Source: Glycomyces niveus (lineage in GTDB: Bacteria; Actinomycetota; Actinomycetes; Mycobacteriales; Micromonosporaceae). Taken from it: 64,000 bases of DNA. The notes under the pieces are model-generated. The model had not been told where the DNA came from, did no database searches, and worked only from the letters and a program-made list of their open reading frames with translations. Positions 55,804 to 64,000 of this stretch are shown here, in pieces (within the stretch, counting starts at the first letter, position 1; each line of letters opens with the position of its first letter). The stretch covers positions 299,546-363,545 of the forward strand of contig NZ_JAGFNP010000001.1 of the NCBI RefSeq assembly GCF_017592475.1, written 5' to 3'. The position numbers and the translations under genes were made by a program.

Positions 55804-56661
55804 CTACCCCTCCAGGACTTCGCGGAGGGCGGCCGCGAACTCGTCGGGCTTGCCGGTCTGGCCGTACTCGCCGCCGAGGAAGCCGCCGTGGTCGCCGGGG
55901 AACAGCACGGGCGCGGTGCCGAGCGCCTCGGCCACGACCTGCGCGGCGCGGGCCGGCAGGATCTCGCCGGAGTCGGCGCCCACCGCGAGCACGATGCGCG
56001 TCGGCGCCGCGCCGAGCGCCGCGATGTCGTGCCGGTAGGCGTTGCAGGTGACCATGTTCAGGCCCAGGAGCGGGTCGTCTCGGTCGCCGTCGTCCTCGGT
56101 CGGCAGCCCGAACGCGGCCGGGTCGGGCGCGGGCCGGTCCAGGTACGCCTCGGTGAACGGCCCCTGGTGGGAGACCAGAGCGATGAACTTCGCCATGGCT
56201 GGGCCGAACCCGGTGGCGAGGTAGGTGTCGCGGATGTCCTCGCAGGCCTTGAGGATCACCTCGGCGTCGGGCAGCTCGGCCGCCGCGGGCGGCTCGTGGG
56301 CGACGAGGGCGCGGACGTCGCCGGGGTGGCGGGCCACGAGCGCGAGGGCGTTCACCGCTCCGCCGCTGCTGGCGAACACGTCGACCGGCCCGCCGCCGAC
56401 GGCCTCGATGACGCGGTGCAGGTCATCCGCGTGCTCCTCCACAGTGTTCTCCGCCGCGCCGTCGGTGCGGCGGCTGCGCTCGGAGCCGCGCGGGTCGTAG
56501 GTGACGACGCGGCGGTCGGCGAAGTGGCCCGCGAGCGTGGCGAAGCCGGGCGCGGCCATCGGCGATCCGATGAGCAGCAGGGTCGGTCCGTCGCCGTCGC
56601 GCACGTCGTAGTGCAGGACGGCGCCGGGGGCTTCGATGGTGCGGCTCTGGGGCTCGGTCAT
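55804..56661 (-). CDS. Alpha/beta-hydrolase
   Basis: 285 residues. Oxyanion-hole strand TLLLIGSPMAAPGFATLAGH, nucleophile elbow DVFASSGGAVNALAL (Ser about 96), acid residue in AVGADSGEILPAR and catalytic His in FPGDHGGFLGGEYGQTGKPD. The HG motif before the elbow is replaced by IGSPM, as in some lactonases and haloperoxidase-like members. The ATG at 56661 has AAGGAGA four bases upstream. The substrate is unknown. Confidence 0.88.
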   Translation of the reverse strand: MTEPQSRTIEAPGAVLHYDVRDGDGPTLLLIGSPMAAPGFATLAGHFADRRVVTYDPRGSERSRRTDGAAENTVEEHADDLHRVIEAVGGGPVDVFASSGGAVNALALVARHPGDVRALVAHEPPAAAELPDAEVILKACEDIRDTYLATGFGPAMAKFIALVSHQGPFTEAYLDRPAPDPAAFGLPTEDDGDRDDPLLGLNMVTCNAYRHDIAALGAAPTRIVLAVGADSGEILPARAAQVVAEALGTAPVLFPGDHGGFLGGEYGQTGKPDEFAAALREVLEG

Positions 56662-56740
56662 GACGTCTCCTTCAGTGGTTGTCACCGGTATTGACGACCA
56701 GCGTTCCCCGAATTCATCGGCCGGATTGACCCTCGCTCAT

Positions 56741-56755
56741 TTTTATGCTTAAAAT
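56741..56755 (+). promoter_or_regulatory. LacI-type operator, autoregulatory copy
   Basis: TTTTTATGCTTAAAA, with TTTTA/TAAAA arms around TGCT. It lies 39 bases before the LacI-family gene and is matched by the site at 57837. Confidence 0.6.
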
Positions 56756-56793
56756 CTGTCGCGGACCGGGACACTTCAGGGAGGAGGCGGCGC

Positions 56794-57813
56794 ATGGGCG
56801 GCACCCGCAAGGCGAGCATGGCCGACGTGGCCGACCTCGCCGGCGTCTCCGCGATGACCGTCTCCAACGTCATCAACCGCCCCGAGATCGTCTCCGAGGC
56901 CACCCGCGCGAGGGTCCACGACGCCATGCGCGAGCTGCGCTACCGCAACAACCTCGTCGCCCGCAGCCTGCGCCTCGCGCAGCCGCGCCAGATCGCCTAC
57001 GCCCTGCCCGCCCAGGACGCCGTCGGCAACCAGTACATGGACGCGTTCGTCCACGACCTCGCCGAGAGCTGCCAGGCCGTCGACCGCAACCTTACGCTCG
57101 TCGCCGAGCGCGACACCGAAGCGCTCCTCACCGCCTGCGAGGACCTGTACTTCGGCCAGTCCGCGGCCGGGTTCGTCATCTCCAACCTCGGCCCCGACGA
57201 CCTGCGCCCGGCCGGGCTCCGCAAGCGCGGCATCCCCTTCGCCGCCTACGGCCGCACCGGCGACGCCTTCGCCAGTCCCTGGAGCTGGGTCGAAGCCGAT
57301 GCCGCCCAAGGCATCGCGATGGCCGTCGACCACGTCGCGGACCGGGGCCACCGCGAACTCGCGTTCATCGGCGCCGACACCGGCGTGGTCACCATGGCCC
57401 AGCGCGAGATCGGCTACCGCGACGCGTGCGAGCGCCGCGGCCTCACCGCCTCCCTCGGCCGGATCGTGCACTGCGGCCGCGACCTCGAGACCGGCGTCCG
57501 CGTCGCCGCGGCCCTCCTCGACGCGCCCGAACCGCCGACCGCGATCATCTGCGTCTCCGACCCCCTCGCGGCCGGCGCCGTCATCGCCCTCCAGAGCCGC
57601 GGCCTCGCGCCGGGCCGGGACGTGGCCGTCACCGGCTACGACGACACCACCCTCACCTCGTTCGGCGCCGTCGGCATCAGCTCCGTCCGGCAGCCGTCCG
57701 CCGCCATCGCCGCCGCCCTCGTGCGCCTCGTCATCGAGCAGCCCGAGACCCCCGAGCACCTGCTGCTGCCGCCCACGCTCGTCGAACGGTCGAGCACCGA
57801 CCCGAGAGCCTAG
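56794..57813 (+). CDS. LacI-family transcriptional repressor
   Basis: 339 residues. N-terminal HTH and hinge (~8-60: [40 protein letters not shown]) and a periplasmic-binding-like sugar domain ([40 protein letters not shown]). GGAGGAGG lies six bases before ATG. It precedes the ThuA and dehydrogenase operon and shares an operator sequence with it, so it probably represses both itself and the operon until a sugar or derivative binds. Confidence 0.93.
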   Translation: MGGTRKASMADVADLAGVSAMTVSNVINRPEIVSEATRARVHDAMRELRYRNNLVARSLRLAQPRQIAYALPAQDAVGNQYMDAFVHDLAESCQAVDRNLTLVAERDTEALLTACEDLYFGQSAAGFVISNLGPDDLRPAGLRKRGIPFAAYGRTGDAFASPWSWVEADAAQGIAMAVDHVADRGHRELAFIGADTGVVTMAQREIGYRDACERRGLTASLGRIVHCGRDLETGVRVAAALLDAPEPPTAIICVSDPLAAGAVIALQSRGLAPGRDVAVTGYDDTTLTSFGAVGISSVRQPSAAIAAALVRLVIEQPETPEHLLLPPTLVERSSTDPRA

Positions 57814-57836
57814 GCAGGCGCCTTGGCGCCCAACGG

Positions 57837-57851
57837 TTTTTAAGCTCACAA
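57837..57851 (+). promoter_or_regulatory. LacI-type operator before ThuA operon
   Basis: TTTTTAAGCTCACAA, matching 12 of 15 positions of the site at 56741. It lies 26 bases before the ThuA start, behind a small GGCGCC hairpin. Confidence 0.6.
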
Positions 57852-57877
57852 CACCTGAAACCCATCAAAGGAGACAC

Positions 57878-58648
57878 ATGTCAACCGCACCGATCCGAGT
57901 CGTCGTCTGGGGCGAGAACCGCCACGAGCAGGTCGAGCCCTCCGTAGCCGAGCGCTACCCCGACGGCATGCACGGCGCGATCGCCAAGGGCGTCAGCGCC
58001 TGGCTCGGCGACAAGGCCACGATCACCACCCACACCCTCGACGAACCCGAGCACGGGCTCACCTCCGACGTCCTCGACGAGACGGACGTCCTCGTCTGGT
58101 GGGGCCACGCCGCCCACGGCGAGGTCGCCGACGAGGTCGTCGAGCGCGTCCACCGCCACGTGCTCGCCGGCATGGGCCTCGTCGTCCTCCACTCCGGACA
58201 CTGGTCCAAGATCTTCACCAAGCTCATGGGCACCACCTGCACGCTGCGCTGGCGCAGCGAGCACGACCGCGAACTGGTGTGGACGGTGAACCCGCAGCAC
58301 CCGATCGCCCGCGGCATCCCCAACCCGATCGTCATCCCCGAGCAGGAGATGTACGGCGAGTACTTCGACGTGCCGACCCCGGACGAGCTCATCTTCATCT
58401 CCGGCTTCACCGGCGGCGAGGTCTTCCGCTCCGGCATGACCTACCGCCGCGGCTTCGGCCGGATCTTCTACTTCAGCCCCGGCGACCAGGACTTCCCGGT
58501 CTACCACCACCCCGACGTCAACCACGTGATCGCCAACGGCATCGAATGGGCCCGCCCCGACCGCGAGCGCGAGACGCCGACCCTGCTGCGCTACGACACC
58601 GACGACTTCTTCAACGGCCAGGGCTACCGAGGGGCCTTCGAACGATGA
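57878..58648 (+). CDS. ThuA-domain protein
   Basis: 256 residues of the class-I amidotransferase-like ThuA fold. It reads [60 protein letters not shown], and ends [20 protein letters not shown]. In rhizobia ThuA acts with ThuB dehydrogenase in turnover of trehalose-type disaccharides via 3-keto sugars. Here it is first in an operon with two Gfo/Idh/MocA dehydrogenases, overlapping the first by four bases (ATGA). AAAGGAG lies four bases before ATG. Confidence 0.93.
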   Translation: MSTAPIRVVVWGENRHEQVEPSVAERYPDGMHGAIAKGVSAWLGDKATITTHTLDEPEHGLTSDVLDETDVLVWWGHAAHGEVADEVVERVHRHVLAGMGLVVLHSGHWSKIFTKLMGTTCTLRWRSEHDRELVWTVNPQHPIARGIPNPIVIPEQEMYGEYFDVPTPDELIFISGFTGGEVFRSGMTYRRGFGRIFYFSPGDQDFPVYHHPDVNHVIANGIEWARPDRERETPTLLRYDTDDFFNGQGYRGAFER

Positions 58649-59766
58649 GCTTCAAGACACTCGACACCGAAGGGCCGCTGCGACTCGTCGTCGCCGGCGC
58701 CGGCGGCATGGGCCGGGCCTGGACGCGCAACATCCAGTCCAGCCCCGACGCCGAGCTCGTCGGCATCGCCGACCTCTTCCCCGCATCGGCCGAGTCGGCC
58801 GCCGCCGACACCGGCATCCCCGGCCTCGCCACGGGCACCGACGCGATCGAACTCGCGCAGCGCACCGGCGCCCACGCGCTCGTCAACGCCACCATCCCCG
58901 AAGCGCACCACCCGGTCACGGTCGCGGCCCTGAACGCGGGCCTGCCCGTGCTGGGGGAGAAGCCGGTGGCCGCCACCGTCGCCGAAGGCCTCGCCCTCGC
59001 GGCGCTCGCCGAGCACACCGGGCAGCTGTTCATGGTCAGCCAGAACCGCCGCTACCACCCGGCGCTCCACCAGGCCAAGCAGCGGCTCGCCGGGCTCGGC
59101 GCGGTCGGCGTCGTCTCGGTCGACTTCTTCCAGTCGCCGCACTTCGGCGGCTTCCGCGACGAGATGGCCAGCCCGCTCCTGCTCGACATGGCCATCCACC
59201 AGTTCGACATGGCCCGCTACCTCCTCGACGCCGACCCCGTCTCGGTCTCCTGCGAGGAGTACAACCCGGCCTGGAGCTGGTACGCCGGCGACGCGGCCGC
59301 GAACGCGGTCTTCGCGATGGACGGCGGCGCCCGCTTCACGTTCAACGGATCCTGGTGCAGCCCCGGCCACGAGACCTCCTGGAACGGCTCCTGGCGGGTC
59401 TCGGCCGAACGCGGCACGGTCCTCTGGGACGGCGAGAACGACCCGACCGCCGCCCCCGACGAGCCCTACGACCCCGGCCAGGACCACGGCCGGGACATCG
59501 CGGGCTCCTTGCGGCAGTTCATCGCCGCGCTGCGCCACGGCAGTGAGCCGATGGGGCGTGTGCACGCGAACATCATGAGCCTCGCTATGGTCGAGGCCGC
59601 GACGCAGAGTGCGGCGCAGGGGCGGCGAGTCGCGATCGACGACGTGCTCGACCGCTCCTACACCGCCGCGATCGCGAACGAGCGCGACCCGGAGGTGCTC
59701 GCCGTCCTGAAATCGTGGCCTTCCGTACGGGAGGCCCTGAGCGCTAAGAGGAGCGACAGTGAGTGA
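58645..59766 (+). CDS. Gfo/Idh/MocA-family sugar dehydrogenase 1
   Basis: 373-residue NAD(P)-dependent oxidoreductase. Rossmann motif [20 protein letters not shown] (~15-34), EKPVA (~105-109) with the conserved Lys, and [14 protein letters not shown] with the catalytic His/Asp of the family. It likely oxidises a sugar hydroxyl to a keto group. It starts inside the ThuA stop and ends eight bases into the next dehydrogenase gene. Confidence 0.92.
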   Translation: MSFKTLDTEGPLRLVVAGAGGMGRAWTRNIQSSPDAELVGIADLFPASAESAAADTGIPGLATGTDAIELAQRTGAHALVNATIPEAHHPVTVAALNAGLPVLGEKPVAATVAEGLALAALAEHTGQLFMVSQNRRYHPALHQAKQRLAGLGAVGVVSVDFFQSPHFGGFRDEMASPLLLDMAIHQFDMARYLLDADPVSVSCEEYNPAWSWYAGDAAANAVFAMDGGARFTFNGSWCSPGHETSWNGSWRVSAERGTVLWDGENDPTAAPDEPYDPGQDHGRDIAGSLRQFIAALRHGSEPMGRVHANIMSLAMVEAATQSAAQGRRVAIDDVLDRSYTAAIANERDPEVLAVLKSWPSVREALSAKRSDSE

Positions 59767-60943
59767 ATCCCTCAACGTCGGCATGATCGGGTACGCCTTC
59801 ATGGGCGCCGCCCACTCCCACGCGTGGCGCACCGCGCCGCGCTTCTTCGACCTGCCGCTCGCGCCGCGCATGACCGCGCTGGCCGGGCGCGACCCCGAGC
59901 GGGTCGCGGCGGCCGCGTCGAAGCTCGGCTGGGAGTCGAGCGAGACCGACTGGCGCCGCCTCATCGAGCGCGACGACATCGACCTCATCGACATCTGCGT
60001 CCCCGGGAACCTGCACGCCGAGATCGCCATCGCGGCGCTCGAGGCGGGCAAGCACGTCCTGTGCGAGAAGCCCCTCGCGAACTCGGTCGAGGAGGCCGAG
60101 CAGATGACCGCCGTCGCCGAGGCCGCGAAAGCCAAAGGCGCGTTGGCGATGTGCGGGTTCTCCTACCGCCGCACGCCCGCCCTCTCACTGGCGAAGCGCC
60201 TGGTCGAATCGGGCGCGCTCGGGCCGATCCGGCACGTGCGCGCGCAGTACCTGCAGGACTGGCTCACCGACGAGAACGCGCCGCTCACCTGGCGCCTCGA
60301 CAAGTCGAAGTCGGGCTCGGGCTCCCTGGGCGACATCGGCGCGCACATCATCGACGCCGCGCAGTGGGTCGCGGGCTCCCCGATCACGGGCGTCTCGGCG
60401 ATCCTGGAGACGTTCGTGAAGGAGCGCCCGGTCGGCGGCGACTTCGTGGGCCTGGGCGGCGTCGGCGGCGCCGACGGACCCAAGGGCCCGGTCACCGTGG
60501 ACGACGCCGCTTTGTTCACCGCGCGCTTCGCCGGTACCGCTGAAAACCCTGGCGGCGCGGTCGGCGTGTTCGAGGCGACCCGGTTCGCGCTGGGCCGCAA
60601 GAACGCGATGCGCTTGGAGCTCAACGGCACCAAGGGCTCCCTCGCGTTCGACTTCGAGGACATGAACTCGCTGTGGTTCTACGACGCCGAAGACGGGCCG
60701 AACGCGGGCTTCCGCCGCATCCAGGCCACCGAGCCCGAGCACCCGTACACGGGCAACTGGTGGCCGGTCGGGCACGGGCTAGGGTACGAGCACGCCTTCA
60801 CCCACCAGGTCGTGGACCTCGTGGGCGCCATCGCGAAGGGCGAGCAGCCGACCCCGTCGTTCGCCGACGCCCTGCGGGTCCAGAAGGTCCTCGCGGCGGT
60901 CGAGGCGAGCGCCGCCGACGACAGCCGCTGGACGGCGATCTGA
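59759..60943 (+). CDS. Gfo/Idh/MocA-family sugar dehydrogenase 2
   Basis: 394-residue paralogue: VGMIGYAFMGAAHSHAWRTA (~7-26), CEKPLANSVEEAEQM (~102), YRRTPALSLAKRL and GDIGAHIIDAAQWVAGSPI with catalytic Asp and His. The start is GTG at 59759 with GAGGAG five bases before it, overlapping the previous stop. It closely resembles enzymes working on 3-keto or inositol-type sugars. Together with the first dehydrogenase it could perform an oxidation/reduction pair on a sugar handled by ThuA. Confidence 0.92.
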   Translation: MSESLNVGMIGYAFMGAAHSHAWRTAPRFFDLPLAPRMTALAGRDPERVAAAASKLGWESSETDWRRLIERDDIDLIDICVPGNLHAEIAIAALEAGKHVLCEKPLANSVEEAEQMTAVAEAAKAKGALAMCGFSYRRTPALSLAKRLVESGALGPIRHVRAQYLQDWLTDENAPLTWRLDKSKSGSGSLGDIGAHIIDAAQWVAGSPITGVSAILETFVKERPVGGDFVGLGGVGGADGPKGPVTVDDAALFTARFAGTAENPGGAVGVFEATRFALGRKNAMRLELNGTKGSLAFDFEDMNSLWFYDAEDGPNAGFRRIQATEPEHPYTGNWWPVGHGLGYEHAFTHQVVDLVGAIAKGEQPTPSFADALRVQKVLAAVEASAADDSRWTAI

Positions 60944-60955
60944 CGCACGCGACGT

Positions 60956-60985
60956 GAAGGCCCGGCCGGGATCGGCCGGGCCTTC
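60956..60985 (+). terminator. Terminator of LacI-controlled operon
   Basis: GAAGGCCCGGCC pairs with GGCCGGGCCTTC (12 bp, six-base loop), 12 bases after the stop. Confidence 0.85.
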
Positions 60986-61031
60986 ACCGTCCCCACCTGC
61001 GGATTCGCCCCGCTCGAAAAAACTTCTGGAA

Positions 61032-61072
61032 ACATCCCGCCGGGATGTCGAGAACCGCCGACCGGCTCCGTC
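61032..61072 (+). promoter_or_regulatory. ECF42-type promoter overlapped by a palindrome
   Basis: TGTCGA (61046-61051), 17 bases, CGTC (61069-61072) fits the -35/-10 reported for ECF42 sigma factors. The perfect palindrome ACATCCCGCCGGGATGT (61032-61048) shares three bases with the -35. Confidence 0.65.
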
Positions 61073-61120
61073 CTAGGGTTGTCAGCGGCGAACGAGCCGC
61101 CCGAACCGAAGGAGGCCGTC

Positions 61121-61534
61121 ATGGCCAAGTACCTGCTCCTCAAGCACTACCGCGGCGGACCGAAGCCGCACCCCAACGCCGCCACGCCCATGGACGACTG
61201 GACTCCCGCGGAGATCACCGCTCACATCGGGTTCATGGACGACATGATCGAGGACCTCAAGCGGCGCGGCGAATTCGTCGACGCGCAGGCCCTCGCCCCG
61301 CAGGGCGAGTTCGTCCGCTACGACGGCGAAGGGAGGCCGCCGGTCACCGACGGCCCGTTCGCCGAGACCAAGGACCTCATCGCCGGATGGATGGTCATCG
61401 ACGTCGATTCCAAGGAGCGCGCCTACGAGGCCGCCGCCCACCTCTCGTCCGCGCCCGGCAAGGACGGCGAGCCGCTCCACGAATGGCTCGAGGTGCGCCC
61501 CTTCTACGGCGAAGCGCCGGCGGTCGAAGAGTGA
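61121..61534 (+). CDS. YCII-related DGPF-domain protein
   Basis: 137 residues with the motif TDGPFAETKDLIAGWMVIDV (~69-88) that names DGPF proteins, plus KYLLLKHYRGGPKP at the start. Such proteins are small ferredoxin-like folds of unknown activity, nearly always encoded beside ECF42 sigma factors. AAGGAGG lies five bases before ATG. Its stop overlaps the sigma gene start (GTGA). Expression from the ECF42 promoter upstream would be driven by the sigma factor itself. Confidence 0.92.
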   Translation: MAKYLLLKHYRGGPKPHPNAATPMDDWTPAEITAHIGFMDDMIEDLKRRGEFVDAQALAPQGEFVRYDGEGRPPVTDGPFAETKDLIAGWMVIDVDSKERAYEAAAHLSSAPGKDGEPLHEWLEVRPFYGEAPAVEE

Positions 61535-62685
61535 TCGATGGACACCTCCTGCGGGACCTGACCCCGCAGGTGCTGGGCGCCCTCGTCCGCCGCGGAGCCG
61601 ACTTCGCGGCGGCCGAGGACGCCGTCCAGGAAGCGCTCGCCGAAGCGGTGCGCCGCTGGGACGGCGGCGCCCCAGACGAACCCAAGGCCTGGCTCGTGAC
61701 GGTGGCCTGGCGCAAGTTCCTGGACGCGCGCCGCTCCGCGTCCGCCCGGGTCCTGCGCGAGGTCGCGGCCCACCGCGAACCGGCCCCCGGCCCCGTCGGG
61801 CAGGCCGACGACACGCTCCTGCTCCTGAGTCGCTGCTGCCATCCCGCCCTCTCGCCCGCGTCCGCCATCGCGCTGACGCTCCGCGCGGTCGGAGGCCTCA
61901 CCACCGCCCAGATCGCCCGCGCCTTCCTCGTTCCCGAAACGACCATGGCGCAGCGCATCTCGCGCGCCAAGCGCACCCTCGCGGGGGAGCGGTTCGAGGA
62001 ACCGGGCGACGTGCGGGCCGTGCTGCGCGTCCTCTACCTGATGTTCGACCAGGGCTTCGCCGGCGACGAGTCCGAAGAGGACCTGTCGGCCGAGGCGATC
62101 CGCCTAGCCCGCCAGCTCGTCGCCTCCGTGCCGCACGACCCGGAGGCCGCGGGCCTGCTCGCCCTCCTCCTGCTCCACCACGCGCGCCGCCCCGCCCGCC
62201 GCACCGCCGCGGGCGAACTCGTGCCCCTCGCCGAACAGGACCGGTCCCTCTGGGACACCGGCATGATCGCCGAAGGCGTCGACCTGCTGCAGCACGCGCT
62301 GGCGATGGACCGGGTCGGCGAGTACCAGGCGCAGGCCGCGATCGCGGCTCTCCACGACGACGCGGCCTCGGCCGAGGAGACCGACTGGCCGCAGATCCTC
62401 GAGTGGTACGACGAGCTCGAGCGGCTCACCCCGGGCAGCCCGGTCGTGGCGCTCAACCGCGCGGTCGCGGTTGGCCACGTCGACGGCCCGCTCGCGGGGC
62501 TGCGCCTGGTCGAAGCGCTCGATCCGGGCCTGCCGCGCCGCGACGCCGTCGCCGCGTACCTCCATGAGCGCGCGGGGAACCGGGCGGAGGCCGCCCGCCT
62601 CTACCAGGCGGCCGCGCAGGCCACTGTGGTCATGGCCGAGCACACGCACCTGCTCAAGCAGGCCGCGCGGCTCAACCGGGCCTAG
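61531..62685 (+). CDS. ECF42-type RNA polymerase sigma factor with TPR-like extension
   Basis: 384 residues, twice the size of a simple ECF sigma. Region 2 at ~10-75 (RRGADFAAAEDAVQEALAEA, DEPKAWLVTVAWRKFLDARR), region 4 at ~100-150 (ALTLRAVGGLTTAQIARAFL, PETTMAQRISRAKRTLAG), then ~220 residues of helical DUF6596/TPR-like domain (RVLYLMFDQGFAGDESEEDL, LLALLLLHHARRPARRTAAG, YQAQAAIAALHDDA), typical of ECF42. No anti-sigma gene is present. The extension is thought to control activity in this class. The start is GTG 61531. Confidence 0.93.
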   Translation: MIDGHLLRDLTPQVLGALVRRGADFAAAEDAVQEALAEAVRRWDGGAPDEPKAWLVTVAWRKFLDARRSASARVLREVAAHREPAPGPVGQADDTLLLLSRCCHPALSPASAIALTLRAVGGLTTAQIARAFLVPETTMAQRISRAKRTLAGERFEEPGDVRAVLRVLYLMFDQGFAGDESEEDLSAEAIRLARQLVASVPHDPEAAGLLALLLLHHARRPARRTAAGELVPLAEQDRSLWDTGMIAEGVDLLQHALAMDRVGEYQAQAAIAALHDDAASAEETDWPQILEWYDELERLTPGSPVVALNRAVAVGHVDGPLAGLRLVEALDPGLPRRDAVAAYLHERAGNRAEAARLYQAAAQATVVMAEHTHLLKQAARLNRA

Positions 62686-63407
62686 CCGAGCTTCACACCG
62701 GTGTGGGCCTCGAGCCGTTCGATCAGTTCGTGCTGGAAGTCCGGGTCCGAGGCCGCGGGGTGCGAGCGGCTGACCTTGCGGTGGTACCAGTAGCCGCCGG
62801 TGCGCGGCTCGATCGCGCCGTCAGGGGCCGTCGCCAGCCACTCCTGCGTCCGGTGCCCCGCCTCGAGGTCCCCGGGCGCGCCCGGGCCGCCCATGCGCGT
62901 CGGGACCCAGCCCGGATCCACCACGTGCGCGACGGTGTCGGCCCAGCGGCGCGCGACCGCGAACGCGAGGGTGGTCACGTACAGCTTCGAGTCCTCGTAC
63001 GCGCCGGGCCGCACCCGCGTCTCGGCGAAGTCGATCGCTCCGAGGTCGGTCGAGCCGTCCCGGTGGTAACCGGAGCTGAGGTAGACCAGCCGGCGCGGCT
63101 TCGCCATCGCCGCCGTCAGCAGATATGGCGCGATCGTATTCACTTGCAGCGCAAAGGGATCGCGGTACACGCCGGCGTTGTGGACCACCGCGTCGAACCG
63201 GCCGAACGCGTCGGCCTGCGCGGCGACCGACAGGGTCTCGTCCATGCGCGAGAGGTCCCCGTGGACGGCCCCGTGCAGCGACCCGATGTCCGGCACCCGG
63301 TCCTTGCTTCGAGTGTGGACGACGACATCGTGCCCCTCGTCGGCCAGCGTCCGGGCGGCGGCCTCGCCGAGCCCCGTCGAGGCCCCGGTGATCAGGATGA
63401 GCGCCAT
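62682..63407 (-). CDS. Short-chain dehydrogenase/reductase
   Basis: 241 residues. Cofactor motif LITGASTGLGEAAARTLADE (~5-24), VVHNAGVYRDPF (~78), catalytic Ser in YLSSGYHRDG and YEDSKLYVTTLAFAV with the Tyr-Lys pair as YEDSK. RSKDRVP after strand 2 suggests NADPH. AAAGGA lies five bases before ATG at 63407. Its stop overlaps the convergent sigma-factor stop by two bases. The substrate is unknown. Confidence 0.88.
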   Translation of the reverse strand: MALILITGASTGLGEAAARTLADEGHDVVVHTRSKDRVPDIGSLHGAVHGDLSRMDETLSVAAQADAFGRFDAVVHNAGVYRDPFALQVNTIAPYLLTAAMAKPRRLVYLSSGYHRDGSTDLGAIDFAETRVRPGAYEDSKLYVTTLAFAVARRWADTVAHVVDPGWVPTRMGGPGAPGDLEAGHRTQEWLATAPDGAIEPRTGGYWYHRKVSRSHPAASDPDFQHELIERLEAHTGVKLG

Positions 63408-63496
63408 GGGCGTCCTTTCGTCGAGCCTACGAGGCCGAAGATACCGCGCCCGATAAGCGGTTGCGGCCGACCGGCCCGGCGGTGTGTCATCTGGGA

Positions 63497-64000
63497 ATGG
63501 GAATCGAACTGAACACGCCGGAAACCGCCGACCTGGGCCGAGCGCTTGCGGCACTGCGCGAATGGCAGTCCGACGACGCGCCGATGCAGCTGCACCCGGG
63601 CGACCTCGGCTGGTTCTGGCGCTTCGGCGCCGACGCGACGGCCGCGGCCGTGCGGACCTGGAGCCAGGACGGCCGGGTGCTCGCGTTCGGGTTCCTCGAC
63701 GGTGACGATGTGCTGCGGGTGACGACCGCGCCCGAACGCCTCCACGACGCCGCCCTCGCCGAGCGGATGGCCGCCGACATCGCCGACCCCGAACGCGGCG
63801 TCCTTCCCGCGGGCAAGGTCAACGTCGAAGTGCCGACCGGCGCGGCCCTCCACGACCACCTCGCCGCCATCGGCTGGGGCACCGACGAAGCCTGGACGCC
63901 GCTGCGCCGCGACCTGACCGCACCCGTGGAGGACCCGGGCCTGCGGATCGAAACGGCCGGACCCGGACAGGCCGAGCTGCGCGCCGGACTGCACCGGTCC
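63497..64000 (+). CDS. Probable GNAT acetyltransferase, C-terminus beyond window
   Basis: 168 residues visible, frame open to the end. It begins MGIELNTPETADLGRALAAL and includes GDLGWFWRFGADATAAAVRT and LAAIGWGTDEAWTPLRRDL, a pattern of two-domain GNAT proteins where an inactive first half ends this way. A second, acetyl-CoA-binding half would start at LRIETAGPGQ, but its motif A lies outside the window. TCATCT and a G-run precede ATG. Confidence 0.7.
   Translation, partial: MGIELNTPETADLGRALAALREWQSDDAPMQLHPGDLGWFWRFGADATAAAVRTWSQDGRVLAFGFLDGDDVLRVTTAPERLHDAALAERMAADIADPERGVLPAGKVNVEVPTGAALHDHLAAIGWGTDEAWTPLRRDLTAPVEDPGLRIETAGPGQAELRAGLHRS

Overview
The window is very GC-rich DNA from a morphologically complex actinomycete. 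The evidence is an SsgA-family sporulation regulator, a Ser/Thr kinase with a PASTA domain, a RamB-type regulator beside the glyoxylate-shunt genes, a YbaB/EspC/WXG-like type VII gene set, an ECF42-type sigma factor with its DGPF protein, and many apparently leaderless promoters. A Glycomyces-like genus is possible, but the sequence alone does not prove it. Gene density is normal, and no phage, transposase or CRISPR array was seen.

Layout. 1-4000: 3'-truncated phosphoketolase, a small regulator/membrane-protein pair and two tandem acetyltransferases. 4041-4703: four tandem tRNA-Gly(GCC) genes, three with a 24-nt enlarged D-loop. 4.7-9.0 kb: TetR, drug exporter, small membrane protein and PASTA kinase. 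9.3-14 kb: citrate synthase, Pta and AckA. 14-18.5 kb: membrane protein with multicopper oxidase, SsgA-like protein, O-methyltransferase and SDR. 18.6-24.2 kb: NarL-type two-component system, UvrA-like ABC ATPase, and AraC regulator with a VOC protein. 24.4-29.8 kb: MFS, WYL regulator, secreted protein, hydrolase and phosphoesterase, separated by repeat-rich spacers. 29.9-34.6 kb: RamB, isocitrate lyase and malate synthase. 34.7-43.5 kb: unknown protein, DUF4383 protein, gluconate regulator/kinase/permease, M20 hydrolase, flavin reductase and a Tat-exported 5'-nucleotidase. 43.7-51.2 kb: ketopantoate reductase-like protein, type VII-like triad, two-component system with a lipoprotein serine hydrolase, and a BNR-repeat protein. 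51.4-64 kb: GAP-family membrane protein, double-VOC protein, lipoprotein, argG, hydrolase, LacI/ThuA/two-dehydrogenase operon, DGPF/ECF42 pair, SDR and a 5'-complete, 3'-truncated GNAT.

How the genes work together. Phosphoketolase, Pta and AckA connect sugar phosphates, acetyl-phosphate and acetate. Isocitrate lyase and malate synthase, under a RamB-like regulator, assimilate the resulting two-carbon units, so much of this window concerns acetate and C2 metabolism. The gluconate and LacI-controlled loci are separate sugar-use modules, each with recognisable local operators.

The most unusual signals are: the tRNA-Gly array with enlarged D-loops; a GATCAGGAATCGAGAAGC-type promoter shared by a UvrA-like ATPase and two VOC proteins at distant sites; a recurrent intergenic palindrome TGCCATGTSACATGGCA; and two further families of short interspersed repeats.
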